Shown here one piece after another: positions 1-7,710 of a DNA stretch of 16,248 nucleotides. A program made the translations under genes and the position numbers. The notes below the pieces were generated by a model. It made no database searches. It was not told the DNA's origin and saw only the letters and a list, made by a program, of their open reading frames with translations. The number at the start of each line of letters is the position of its first letter. The stretch's first letter is position 1. The stretch is from Methylococcaceae bacterium (GTDB lineage Bacteria > Pseudomonadota > Gammaproteobacteria > Methylococcales > UBA1147). The stretch spans positions 1 to 16,248 of the forward strand of contig JAKEEL010000025.1 of NCBI GenBank assembly GCA_022616595.1. Direction: 5' to 3'.

Positions 1-49
1 AGTTGGCTTAACAATGTCGTCAATCATAACCGAAAAAGGTTTATAGATC

Positions 50-253
50 ATGAAAGCGGATATCCATCCACAATATAAAACGATAAGTGTTACCTGTAGT
101 TGTGGCAATCGATTTGAGACACGATCGACCCTGTGCAAGGACCTGCATATCGATGTCTGCTCCGCGTGCCACCCGTTCTATACAGGAAAACAGAAGATCG
201 TCGATACGGCGGGACGCGTCGACAAGTTTCGTCGCAAATATGGTGGTTCCTGA
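50..253 (+). CDS. rpmE: 50S ribosomal protein L31
   Basis: Small protein of the large ribosomal subunit, 67 residues, which is close to the usual length for bacterial L31. It is the zinc-binding form: the Cys pairs C16/C18 (CSC) and C37/C40 (CSAC) make a four-Cys zinc site, unlike the Cys-less paralogue used under zinc limitation. The C-terminal GRVDKFRRKYG motif is characteristic of the family. ATG at 50 is preceded by a purine-rich Shine-Dalgarno (AAAAAGG, 33-39). Only 49 bases precede the gene, so its promoter cannot be judged. gltA starts 88 bases downstream on the same strand; no clear hairpin with a T-run separates the two, so read-through is possible. Identity is near certain. Confidence 0.97.
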   Translation: MKADIHPQYKTISVTCSCGNRFETRSTLCKDLHIDVCSACHPFYTGKQKIVDTAGRVDKFRRKYGGS

Positions 254-341
254 TTTCAGCAATTTGCCGTCTTGGGTTCTTATCGGTCAATCGGCGTTCA
301 GGCCTTGATATTCCAAACTCTGGTAGTCTAAAGGTTCATCT

Positions 342-1655
342 GTGTCTAATAATTCATTTAAAGTTTCCGACGATAAACTGGGAAAAACAGCCTCTTTTCC
401 GTTGCTGGAAGGAACTTTGGGCCACCCCACGGTCGATATTCAGAATTTGAATCGGGATATGGGCTGTTTCACCTACGATCCCGGCTTTACCTCGACCGCG
501 AGTTGCAAGAGCGATATTACCTATATCAATGGAGACGAAGGGATCCTTCTGTATCGCGGTTATCCGATCGATCAACTTGCCGAGCATAGTAATTTCCTCG
601 AGGTTGCCTACCTCCTGATGAATGGAGAATTGCCGAGCAAGGCTGAGTACGAAAAATTCGAAAGCGAGATCACGTGGTACTCCAAGATTCACGAAAAGCT
701 GCGCGGTTTTATCGAAGGTTTTCATTATGACGCCCATCCGATGGCGATGATGGTCGGGGTGGTCGGATCGCTTTCGGCTTTCTATCACAGCGAACTCGAT
801 GTGAACGATCCTGAACACCGCCGGATTTCTGCGTTACGGATGCTCGCGAAAATGCCGATCATCGCCGCGGCCTGTTACAAACACAGCATCGGGGACCCTT
901 TTGTGTATCCGAGGGCCGATCTAGGCTATTGCAAGAATTTTCTGAATATGATGTTCGCAAGACCTTCCGAAAGGTTTTTCATCGACGAGCGCGAATATCT
1001 CAATCCGGCCGCGGCCCGTGCGCTCGACCTTTTGTTCATCCTGCATGCCGATCACGAGCAGAATGCCAGCACCTCGACCGTACGTCTGGCCAGCAGCACC
1101 GGGGCGAATCCGTATGCGTGTATCGCGGCGGGGATCGCAGCCCTTTGGGGTCCGGCCCACGGGGGGGCGAACGAGGCGGTTCTGAGCATGCTCGCGGAAA
1201 TCGGTGATATCAAACGCGTTCCGGAATTTATCAAAAGGGCGAAAGACAAGGACGATCCTTTCAGACTGATGGGTTTCGGCCACCGCGTGTACAAAAACTT
1301 CGACCCGAGAGCTACGATCATCCGGCGGACCTGTCACGAATTACTCGAAAAACAGGCGAGTAAAGATCCCTTGTTCGAGTTGGCGCTTGGCCTCGAAGAA
1401 GTCGCCTTGAAAGATAGCTATTTCATAGAACGCAAGCTTTATCCGAATGTAGATTTTTATTCGGGAATTATCTACAAAGCGCTGAATATACCCGTCGATA
1501 TGTTCACGGTGATGTTTACGATTGCGCGCACAGCAGGGTGGGTATCACACTGGTTGGAACTCATGGCCGATCCCTCGAAGCGAATAGGAAGGCCGCGTCA
1601 ATTGTACACCGGAAAGCCCAGGCGCGATTATATAGCCACCGATCGACGGGGGTAG
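342..1655 (+). CDS. gltA: Citrate synthase, type II
   Basis: Condenses acetyl-CoA and oxaloacetate to citrate, the entry step of the TCA cycle, in the cytoplasm. The protein has 437 residues, about ten more than the E. coli enzyme, and looks like the NADH-sensitive hexameric type II class (family knowledge). Visible landmarks are HADHEQNASTSTVR (from residue 235), GPAHGGANE with catalytic H273, MGFGHRVYKNFDPRA with catalytic H314, and PNVDFYSG with catalytic D371. The C-terminus (IGRPRQLYTG) is also typical. Translation starts at a GTG with an AAGG Shine-Dalgarno at 331-334 and a seven-base spacer; this start gives the N-terminus expected for the family. The stop codon is only 4 bases from the convergent stop of the 1660-2271 gene, and an inverted repeat spans both stops. 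Confidence 0.97.
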   Translation: MSNNSFKVSDDKLGKTASFPLLEGTLGHPTVDIQNLNRDMGCFTYDPGFTSTASCKSDITYINGDEGILLYRGYPIDQLAEHSNFLEVAYLLMNGELPSKAEYEKFESEITWYSKIHEKLRGFIEGFHYDAHPMAMMVGVVGSLSAFYHSELDVNDPEHRRISALRMLAKMPIIAAACYKHSIGDPFVYPRADLGYCKNFLNMMFARPSERFFIDEREYLNPAAARALDLLFILHADHEQNASTSTVRLASSTGANPYACIAAGIAALWGPAHGGANEAVLSMLAEIGDIKRVPEFIKRAKDKDDPFRLMGFGHRVYKNFDPRATIIRRTCHELLEKQASKDPLFELALGLEEVALKDSYFIERKLYPNVDFYSGIIYKALNIPVDMFTVMFTIARTAGWVSHWLELMADPSKRIGRPRQLYTGKPRRDYIATDRRG

Positions 1656-1661
1656 TCGATC
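1641..1661. repeat. Inverted repeat between convergent gene ends
   Basis: GATCGAC (1641-1647) and GTCGATC (1655-1661) form a perfect 7-bp stem with a 7-base loop. It covers the gltA stop (TAG, 1653-1655) and part of the stop of the opposing gene (1660-1662). There is no T-run on either side, so it is at best a weak two-way transcription stop or an mRNA 3' end structure. Confidence 0.4.
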
Positions 1662-2271
1662 AATCGCGGCCATCTGCCGGCAGATCGTGATCGAGAATCT
1701 TTCTAACATGATCCATCGTTGCGGTTTGCAGGGACGATTTTCGGCCTTGGACGCATTCCCTGAACAGCGTCGCGGCCAGAATGTGAGCCTCGATTTTAAT
1801 GCCGTCGAGTATGAATTCGATCACCGGATACACCGTTTGCTTGCCTGCGATCAAGCGACGCCGGGATGATTGCGCAAAAGGAAACTTCGCGTTCAGAAAG
1901 GATATCACCACCGGTTCTGGATTTTCTGCGGAAAGGTAGATTACGACCGGGCTGTGTTGGCCTGCGCTGCCATCGACCACATTGCCGACCAATCTGGGTG
2001 AAAAGAGTTCGAGGAAAGTCATTGCTTTCAACGCGACGGACCTGAGCTTTCTGATGTGCAAGTCCTGAATCCGGCTGCGGAACAACCGGTGGTATTCACC
2101 AACCGCATTCTCGATTTCTTCGTTTCGGGGTAAGGGGTGGGGAGGCCTCAACCCGAGGCGTTTCACGGCTTTTTGTTTGGCAAGCTGAAAGTCTTCAATC
2201 CCTTCCTCGATCAGGATCTTCGCGGACTCCCGGGCAATCAACTGTTTTTCTTTATTGGCCAGATGCTTCAA
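1660..2271 (-). CDS. Conserved uncharacterised protein downstream of PBP1A
   Basis: The function is unknown. It is a 203-residue soluble protein with no signal peptide or membrane span. The N-terminus carries a motif I associate from memory with a widespread proteobacterial hypothetical family: ARESAKILIEEGIEDF, then KQKAVKRLGL, residues 13-41. A central segment GSAGQHSPVVIYL (101-113) and a later PVIEF...DGIKIEAHIL strand pair loosely resemble the core of nucleotidyltransferase-fold proteins; that resemblance is weak inference. The start is TTG, overlapping the mrcA stop as TTGA (4 bases), with no good Shine-Dalgarno, so translation probably depends on ribosomes finishing mrcA. The coupling suggests co-expression with PBP1A but does not prove a cell-wall role. 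The reading frame is real because it is intact across 600 bases and the family motif is recognisable. Confidence 0.75.
   Translation of the reverse strand: MKHLANKEKQLIARESAKILIEEGIEDFQLAKQKAVKRLGLRPPHPLPRNEEIENAVGEYHRLFRSRIQDLHIRKLRSVALKAMTFLELFSPRLVGNVVDGSAGQHSPVVIYLSAENPEPVVISFLNAKFPFAQSSRRRLIAGKQTVYPVIEFILDGIKIEAHILAATLFRECVQGRKSSLQTATMDHVRKILDHDLPADGRD
1672..1685. repeat. Perfect 14-bp palindrome ATCTGCCGGCAGAT
   Basis: A perfect palindrome lies inside the 3' end of the - strand gene, 10 bases beyond the stem spanning the convergent stops. It could fold as a short hairpin in either transcript or be a protein site. No T-run follows. It may be chance, because it encodes the charged tail of that protein. 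Confidence 0.3.
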
Positions 2272-4685
2272 AAGATTGATTCAATCTGAGAGTTCTCCGA
2301 TTCCTGATTGGAGATAAAAGGCGTAAAGCCGTTCGCTACGTTTCCGGATCCCGGAGTATCTTCTTCCCGGAAAATCTCGGGGATCGCATCGGGATCCGAG
2401 GCGGAACTCAAAAATCCGGAATATCGGTTGACATAGGCGGTTTTGATGCCCTCCGGTACCGGAAGTTCCTCATCGGCTATGTTTTTCAAGGCTTCTTCCG
2501 TGTAGTACATCCACATGGGCAATGCGGCCTGCCCACCGGTTTCCCGGTTTCCCAGCGGCTTTGAAGAGTCGAATCCGACCCAGGTTATGGTCGTATAGGC
2601 AGGCGAAAATCCGTTGAACCAGGCGTCGCGTTGTTCGTTGGTCGTGCCGGTTTTGCCCGCGATATCCAAGCGTCCGAGCTTCTTTGCTCGCGTCGCGGTA
2701 CCGTTTTGTATGACATCTTTCAGCAAAGACGTCATCAGATAATTGATTTGAGGCGATACGACCCTCGGGGCGAACAGTTGATTCTGGTCTCCCATGTCTC
2801 CGCAATGGGGACACGCGATTCTCGGGAAAGCCTCGTCGATCAGTTCGCCGTCGCGGCTTTCGATTCGCGCAATGAAATAAGGCTCGATCAAAAAACCGCC
2901 GTTCGCGAATACCGAGTAAACCCTGGCCATTTCGAGCGGAGTCGCGCTGCCGCTGCCCAATGCAAGGGAAAGGCTTCTCGGAATCTGCTCGGACGGAAGG
3001 CCGAATTGCATGGCGGTTTGGGCGACTTTCTCGACCCCGATTTGCCGCAGCAGTCGAACCGACACCAGATTGCGTGACATTCTCAGCGCGTCGCGGAGCC
3101 GGGTCGGACCGTAGAATTTTCCACTGTAGTTTTTCGGGCGCCATGCCTTCGAAGTCCACGGATCGACATAGACGATCGGGGCGTCATTGATCACGGTCGA
3201 TACCGTAAAACCTTCTTCCAGGGCCGTAGTGTACAGGATCGGTTTGAAGCCCGATCCGGGCTGCCGTTTAGCCTGGACAACCCGGTTGTATTTGCTTCGG
3301 TCGAAATCAAATCCTCCGATCAGCGCGACGATCGCGCCGTCGGAAGGTTTCAGGGAGACCAGGGCTCCGGAAACGTCGGGAATTTGTGTCAGCATCCAGG
3401 TTCCTTCCGGGTTTCGACGGACTCTTATAACATCCCTCTCGGCGACGATTTGCGCAGGTGAACTCGGAGAGGGACCGCGACTGTTTTCGTTAATATACCT
3501 TCTGGCCCAATTCATTCCCTCCCGGGAAAGCTGGATTCGACCCGCGCCGAGTACTTCAGCCACCACCGAGTCGGTATTCACCGAGATGACCACTCCGGGA
3601 AGGGTATCGCCTACCTTCTGATAGGCGGCCAATGTTTCCTGGATTTCGGCGGCGCTTGCGCGAGCCGGGATTCGTCCCTCGCTGCCGCGGTACCCGTGTC
3701 TTTCGTCATATTCGTGAAGGGTTTGCCGCAAGGCATTGAGGGCTGCGGTCTGCAGACGGCTCGAGAGGGTGGTATAGACTTTAAACCCGCTGGTGAAGGC
3801 ATCCGGACCATACTTTTCGACCATTTTCTGGCGAACCATTTCGGCGACATAAGGCGCGGTAAGCTCGATGGAATCGCCATGAAGCTTGGCGGCTACCGGT
3901 TGCTTCCAGGCCTGATCGAGTTCCTCGCGCGTGATGTAGCCCAGCTCGGCCATTCGGTTCAACACATAGTCACGGCGTTCCAGCGCCCGCTCGGGATTCG
4001 TGATCGGGTTGGCCTGTGAAGGCGCCTTGGGAAGGCCCGCGATCATCGCGCATTCCGCGAGGCTCAATTCATCGACCGATTTCCCGTAATAGACCTGGGC
4101 GGCGGCGCCGATTCCGTAGGCCCGGTGTCCGAGATAAATTTTGTTCAGGTAGAGACCGAAAATCTCGAGTTTGGTCAGATGGCGTTCAATTTTCAGCGCG
4201 AGAAGTATCTCCTTCAGCTTGCGCATGAATGTCTTTTCGCGGGTCAGGAAGAAATTGCGCGCGACCTGCATGGTGATCGTGCTGCCTCCCTGGCTTTTGT
4301 GCCCGGTCAACATCAAATGAACCGCCGCCCGGACCAAACCCTGGTAATCGACGCCGGGATGATTGAAAAACCGATCATCCTCCGCGGCAATGAACGCTTC
4401 CATCAGGCGCCTCGGAATTTTGGCGTTCGCGACCGGGATACGCTTTTTTTCACCGAACTGGGCGATCAGTTTTTCGTCTTCGCTGTAAACGCTGAGCGGG
4501 ACCTGAAGTTTGATGTCACTGAGAACGGTAATGTCCGGCAATTCCGGCTCTAGTTTGCGATAGATCAGGTATGAACCGGCGCCAGCGAGCAAAGCGCTTA
4601 GGATCAGAACGATCATGAAGAACTTCAGGCAGCGACTCGGAAACGATTTCTTTTTCGGTTCGGGGGTCGTCACAGGCAAAAACAA
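2268..4685 (-). CDS. mrcA: Penicillin-binding protein 1A (bifunctional transglycosylase/transpeptidase)
   Basis: Class A PBP that polymerises lipid II and cross-links peptidoglycan at the inner membrane; 805 residues. There is a short cytoplasmic tail, then a membrane span at about residues 20-42. The GT51 domain has catalytic E102 (AAEDDRFFNHPG), GGSTITMQVARN (133-144) and a KIYLGHRAYGIGAAAQVYYGK-type block. An intervening OB-like region follows, then the transpeptidase domain with S478-x-x-K (SGFK), SRN (537-539) and KTGT (678-681). All catalytic motifs are intact. An unusual CPHC pair (C625, C628) lies between SRN and KTGT on the periplasmic side. The start is uncertain: TTG at 4685, TTG at 4679 and GTG at 4673 are all in frame, and none has a good Shine-Dalgarno. 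The gene is divergent from pilM, a conserved arrangement in Gammaproteobacteria. Confidence 0.96.
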   Translation of the reverse strand: MFLPVTTPEPKKKSFPSRCLKFFMIVLILSALLAGAGSYLIYRKLEPELPDITVLSDIKLQVPLSVYSEDEKLIAQFGEKKRIPVANAKIPRRLMEAFIAAEDDRFFNHPGVDYQGLVRAAVHLMLTGHKSQGGSTITMQVARNFFLTREKTFMRKLKEILLALKIERHLTKLEIFGLYLNKIYLGHRAYGIGAAAQVYYGKSVDELSLAECAMIAGLPKAPSQANPITNPERALERRDYVLNRMAELGYITREELDQAWKQPVAAKLHGDSIELTAPYVAEMVRQKMVEKYGPDAFTSGFKVYTTLSSRLQTAALNALRQTLHEYDERHGYRGSEGRIPARASAAEIQETLAAYQKVGDTLPGVVISVNTDSVVAEVLGAGRIQLSREGMNWARRYINENSRGPSPSSPAQIVAERDVIRVRRNPEGTWMLTQIPDVSGALVSLKPSDGAIVALIGGFDFDRSKYNRVVQAKRQPGSGFKPILYTTALEEGFTVSTVINDAPIVYVDPWTSKAWRPKNYSGKFYGPTRLRDALRMSRNLVSVRLLRQIGVEKVAQTAMQFGLPSEQIPRSLSLALGSGSATPLEMARVYSVFANGGFLIEPYFIARIESRDGELIDEAFPRIACPHCGDMGDQNQLFAPRVVSPQINYLMTSLLKDVIQNGTATRAKKLGRLDIAGKTGTTNEQRDAWFNGFSPAYTTITWVGFDSSKPLGNRETGGQAALPMWMYYTEEALKNIADEELPVPEGIKTAYVNRYSGFLSSASDPDAIPEIFREEDTPGSGNVANGFTPFISNQESENSQIESIF

Positions 4686-4745
4686 GCGTGCCGCTTGCGG
4701 ATATTCCGGAGCGCCAAGAGTGAATTGGTTAACAAAATATCGTTA

Positions 4746-4756
4746 TGCATTATGCA
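4746..4756. promoter_or_regulatory. Symmetric element in the mrcA-pilM divergent region
   Basis: TGCAT-T-ATGCA is an 11-base inverted repeat in an AT-rich patch (about 4726-4780), midway between two divergent genes. It overlaps the place where a -35 for the rightward candidate promoter would sit. It could be a regulator site, but no named regulator can be assigned. Confidence 0.3.
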
Positions 4757-4772
4757 AAATGGCAATTGCTAC

Positions 4773-4778
4773 TATACT
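4773..4778 (+). promoter_or_regulatory. Candidate -10 box for pilMNOPQ
   Basis: TATACT matches the sigma-70 -10 consensus in five of six positions and lies about 110 bases before pilM. The -35 region at about 4750-4755 is poor, so an activator would probably be needed if this is a real promoter. A TTGACA at 4850-4855 has no -10 at a proper distance. Confidence 0.3.
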
Positions 4779-4887
4779 ACAGGATACATGAATCATGTCG
4801 GGAAAAATTCATTGACTTTAAGGATCTTCGAGTCGGAAGGTTAAGCCTTTTGACACCTTGTTCAACCTATAGCACGATCGAGTCACT

Positions 4888-5949
4888 ATGGTTTTCTTAA
4901 AACGGAAAAAGCCGCCGCTGATCGGGATCGATATCAGTTCCGCCGCTGTAAAGCTCCTGGAATTGAGTCAGAACGGGTCCCGTTACCGAGTTGAAAGCTA
5001 CGCAGTCGAACCATTACCGCAGGATGCGGTTGTCGACAAGAACATCGCGAATGTCGAAGTGATCGGTAACACCATTAAGTCGGTGGTTAAAAATTCCAAC
5101 ACGCGTCTCAAACACGCGGCAGTCGCTGTAGCCGGATCTGCAGTGATCACCAAGGTTATTTCGATGCCCGGATCGATGAGCAGTGATGAACTGGAAGGTC
5201 AGATCGAACTCGAGGCGGACCAATATATACCCTACGCCCTCGATGAGGTGAGTCTCGATTTCGAAGTCTTGGGGCCGAGTGAGAAGAACCCTGAAATGGT
5301 CGATGTGCTTCTCGCCGCCTCCCGGAAGGAGAATGTAGAAGACCGGGTCGCCGCGTTGGAAATCGCGGGCGTAAAGGCAAAGATCGTGGATGTTGAAGCC
5401 TACGCGATGGAGAACACCTTTTCTTTGATCGCGGATCAACTTCCGGAGGGAGGGGATCATCAGACGATTGCGATCGCAGATATCGGCGCGACCATGACGA
5501 CTCTGAATGTGATCCATAACAGGCGAATTATTTATACCCGCGAGCAGGGCTTCGGCGGCAAGCAGCTCACGGAAGAAATCCAAAGACGATACGGCTTGTC
5601 GTATGAAGAGGCCGGGCTCGCGAAAAAACACGGCGGGCTCCCGGATAATTATGTTTCGGATGTACTCGAGCCATTCAAGCAGGCAATGGTTCAGCAAATT
5701 TCGAGATCGCTGCAGTTTTTCGTTTCATCGAGCGTTCATCGCGGGATTGACGCGATTGTTCTGGCCGGGGGATGCGCGTCCATATCGGGCATTGATAGTC
5801 TCGTCGAAGAGCAGTTGGGGACTCCGACGATCGTGGCGAATCCCTTTATCAACATGGTCTTGTCCAGCCGCATCAAACCCCAGAGTCTGAGTAACGATGC
5901 CCCGGCGATGATGATCGCGTGTGGCTTGGCGTTGAGGAGTTTCGACTGA
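4888..5949 (+). CDS. pilM: Type IV pilus assembly protein PilM (actin-like ATPase)
   Basis: Cytoplasmic FtsA/actin-fold protein that binds the N-terminal tail of PilN and links the inner-membrane alignment complex to the cytoplasmic motor side. The 353 residues match the usual length. Actin-type nucleotide motifs are visible: IGIDISSAAVKLLEL (12-26, phosphate 1), IADIGATMTTL (196-206, phosphate 2, D198) and LAGGCASISG (292-301, adenosine motif). The ATG at 4888 has only a weak purine stretch (CGAG) ahead of it, but it gives the expected short N-terminus before the first nucleotide motif. It is the first gene of the pilMNOPQ operon, and its TGA shares one base with the pilN ATG. No membrane segment is present. 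Confidence 0.97.
   Translation: MVFLKRKKPPLIGIDISSAAVKLLELSQNGSRYRVESYAVEPLPQDAVVDKNIANVEVIGNTIKSVVKNSNTRLKHAAVAVAGSAVITKVISMPGSMSSDELEGQIELEADQYIPYALDEVSLDFEVLGPSEKNPEMVDVLLAASRKENVEDRVAALEIAGVKAKIVDVEAYAMENTFSLIADQLPEGGDHQTIAIADIGATMTTLNVIHNRRIIYTREQGFGGKQLTEEIQRRYGLSYEEAGLAKKHGGLPDNYVSDVLEPFKQAMVQQISRSLQFFVSSSVHRGIDAIVLAGGCASISGIDSLVEEQLGTPTIVANPFINMVLSSRIKPQSLSNDAPAMMIACGLALRSFD
5934..5939 (+). promoter_or_regulatory. Ribosome binding site that fixes the pilN start
   Basis: GAGGAG lies 9 bases before the ATG at 5949. It supports that start over an in-frame upstream ATG at 5919, which would add ten residues unlike the family and would overlap pilM by 31 bases. Confidence 0.75.
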
Positions 5950-6521
5950 TGGCCAAAATTAACCTACTACCCTGGCGCGACGAGCTCCGCAAACAGCAGC
6001 AGCAGAATTTCCTCCTGGCCATCCTAGGGTCGGCAGGAGTTGCTATGCTGATTATGTTCATGGTGCACAGCCATATCGAAGGATTGATTGACCAACAAAA
6101 TCACCGCAACCGGTTTCTCGAAACGGAAATCGCTGCTCTCGACAAAAAGATCAAAGAAATCGAGGAGTTGGAAGACAAGAAGCGCAAATTCATCGCGAAA
6201 ATGGAAGTCATTCAGCAGCTGCAGGGAAGCCGTCCCGAAATCGTACACTTGTTTGAGGAAATCGCAACGACGACTCCGGATGGGCTTTACCTTACCGAAA
6301 TGAAGCAGGCAGGACCCACTTTAACCTTTGACGGCGCCGCCCAGTCCAATGCGCGAGTTTCGGCCTATATGCGTAATCTCGAGTCTTCACCCTGGCTCGC
6401 CAATCCGGTGTTAACCATCATCGAAACGAAGGGCAGTTCCAACCAGGGTCGGGTTAGCCGCTTCGAACTGAAGGTCCAGCAGAAAAAGCAGGATCAAGAG
6501 AATGACGGAGGGAAATCATGA
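5949..6521 (+). CDS. pilN: Type IV pilus inner-membrane protein PilN
   Basis: Bitopic inner-membrane protein of the PilMNOP alignment complex. It has 190 residues from the ATG at 5949, whose first base is the last base of the pilM stop (TGATG). The N-terminus AKINLLPWRDELRKQQQQ holds the INLLPWR motif that family studies show inserts into PilM. A hydrophobic span at about residues 22-42 is followed by a charged coiled coil (about 48-95) and a periplasmic ferredoxin-like domain. The C-terminus overlaps pilO by 4 bases (ATGA). It pairs with PilO in the periplasm. Nothing is missing relative to known PilN proteins. Confidence 0.96.
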   Translation: MAKINLLPWRDELRKQQQQNFLLAILGSAGVAMLIMFMVHSHIEGLIDQQNHRNRFLETEIAALDKKIKEIEELEDKKRKFIAKMEVIQQLQGSRPEIVHLFEEIATTTPDGLYLTEMKQAGPTLTFDGAAQSNARVSAYMRNLESSPWLANPVLTIIETKGSSNQGRVSRFELKVQQKKQDQENDGGKS

Positions 6522-7147
6522 ACTTATCTGAAGTCAATTGGGAACTCGATGCCGCCGGGAATTGGCCGTTGCCGGTGAAATTGGGGACCATATTCATAGT
6601 TTGTGCGATTGCTGTCGGTTTGTGGATCAAGTTGGATACACTGGACCAGCTGGATGCGCTGGAGTTAGTGGAAAAGAAGGAAATTGAATTGAAGGGTACT
6701 TTCGAACTCAAGCAGAAAAAGGCGATAAACCTGGATGCTTATAAGGATCAACTCAAGGAAATCGAAGAAACCTTCGGCACCATGCTCCGGCAGCTGCCGG
6801 ACAAGACGGAAGTCGCCAATCTGCTCGTCGATGTTTCGCAGACCGGATTGGCCAGCGGGCTTGAATTCGAGCTATTCAAGCCGCAGGAGGAACTCAAGCA
6901 AGATTTCTACGCGGAATTGCCGATCAATATTCGCGTAATCGGTGCCTATGATGAGTTCGGCACCTTTGTCAGTGGACTCGCGTCATTGCCGAGGATTGTG
7001 ACGATTCATAATGTGAATATCAAACCTCAGAAGGACGGTGCCGACCTCATGAAGATGGAAGCCATGGTCAAGACCTATCGATACCTCGACGAGAGTGAAA
7101 AGGCGGTGGCTGCGAGCGAACAGAAAAAGAGAAGGGCAAAACGATGA
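6518..7147 (+). CDS. pilO: Type IV pilus inner-membrane protein PilO
   Basis: Partner of PilN in the inner-membrane alignment complex; it also contacts the lipoprotein PilP. It has 209 residues: a short cytoplasmic N-terminus, a membrane span at about 20-40 (TIFIVCAIAVGLWIKL), a coiled coil at about 44-90 (ending near KEIEETFGTMLRQLP), and then the periplasmic ferredoxin-like domain. The C-terminus is strongly basic (EQKKRRAKR), probably a flexible tail. The ATG overlaps the pilN stop as ATGA and is preceded by GGAGGG (6507-6512), a strong binding site inside the end of pilN. The gene ends with another ATGA overlap into pilP. Identity rests on the operon position plus domain layout; PilO proteins diverge widely in sequence. 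Confidence 0.95.
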   Translation: MNLSEVNWELDAAGNWPLPVKLGTIFIVCAIAVGLWIKLDTLDQLDALELVEKKEIELKGTFELKQKKAINLDAYKDQLKEIEETFGTMLRQLPDKTEVANLLVDVSQTGLASGLEFELFKPQEELKQDFYAELPINIRVIGAYDEFGTFVSGLASLPRIVTIHNVNIKPQKDGADLMKMEAMVKTYRYLDESEKAVAASEQKKRRAKR

Positions 7148-7707
7148 ACCGACTCGGACAGACCAATATCCTTAACATGAAGTCGACTCGATATTTAGTC
7201 ATGCTTGGCGCCGCGGTTTTGATGTCGGCATGCACGAGCGGCGAGATGGCGGACTTGGAAGATTATGTGAATCAAATCAAAGCCCGTGAGAAAAGTGCCA
7301 TAGAGCCTTTGCCGGAAATCAAGACCGTCGAAACATTCGTGTTCGATCCGAGCGATTTGCGGAATCCTTTCGTCCCGACCGATATTAACGAAGAAACCGA
7401 TGAGGTGGCGGTTCAGAACGGAGTAAGGCCGGATTCGGTCCGACCGCGTGAAGAACTGGAGTCTTATTCCCTGGATACCCTTCGAATGGTCGGGACGGTT
7501 ACCATGTCGTCCAGCCTTTGGGGCCTGATACAGGCGAATGACGGGACCATCCATCGGGTCCGCAACGGGAATTACATTGGGCAAAATCACGGCAAGATCG
7601 TGCGAATTCTGGAGAATCAGATTGAATTGCTGGAAATCATACCGGATGGTCCCGGATCGTGGCGCGAACGGCAGGCGTCTGTGAAGCTGTCAGAGAAAAA
7701 TGGGTGA
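7144..7707 (+). CDS. pilP: Type IV pilus lipoprotein PilP
   Basis: Inner-membrane lipoprotein that bridges PilNO to the secretin PilQ; 187 residues. The signal peptide ends in a lipobox LMSAC, placing the lipidated Cys at residue 30. The mature part begins with a flexible acidic linker, then FDPSDLRNPF (about 62-71), the segment by which PilP contacts PilNO in family models. A compact beta domain follows (YSLDTLRMVGTV...WGLIQANDGTIHRVRNGNYIG...). The start at 7144 overlaps the pilO stop as ATGA and has GAAGGG just upstream. An alternative Met at 7177 gives a more usual signal peptide length but has no Shine-Dalgarno, so 7144 is preferred; the lipoprotein is the same either way after processing. 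Confidence 0.96.
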   Translation: MNRLGQTNILNMKSTRYLVMLGAAVLMSACTSGEMADLEDYVNQIKAREKSAIEPLPEIKTVETFVFDPSDLRNPFVPTDINEETDEVAVQNGVRPDSVRPREELESYSLDTLRMVGTVTMSSSLWGLIQANDGTIHRVRNGNYIGQNHGKIVRILENQIELLEIIPDGPGSWRERQASVKLSEKNG

Positions 7708-7710
7708 GAA

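Noticed and set aside
4850..4855. TTGACA as a -35 for pilM
   Set aside because: The nearest TATA-like hexamer (4868) is only 12 bases away, too close for a sigma-70 promoter.
5467..5482. GCGATCGC-like octamer reminiscent of the cyanobacterial HIP1 repeat
   Set aside because: GATCG-containing words are common here, but the full octamer is not repeated enough to suggest a genome-wide repeat, and the gene content is gammaproteobacterial.
5014..5697. - strand open frame (227 codons) opposite pilM
   Set aside because: It lies wholly within pilM, whose actin-type motifs are intact, and resembles no protein family.
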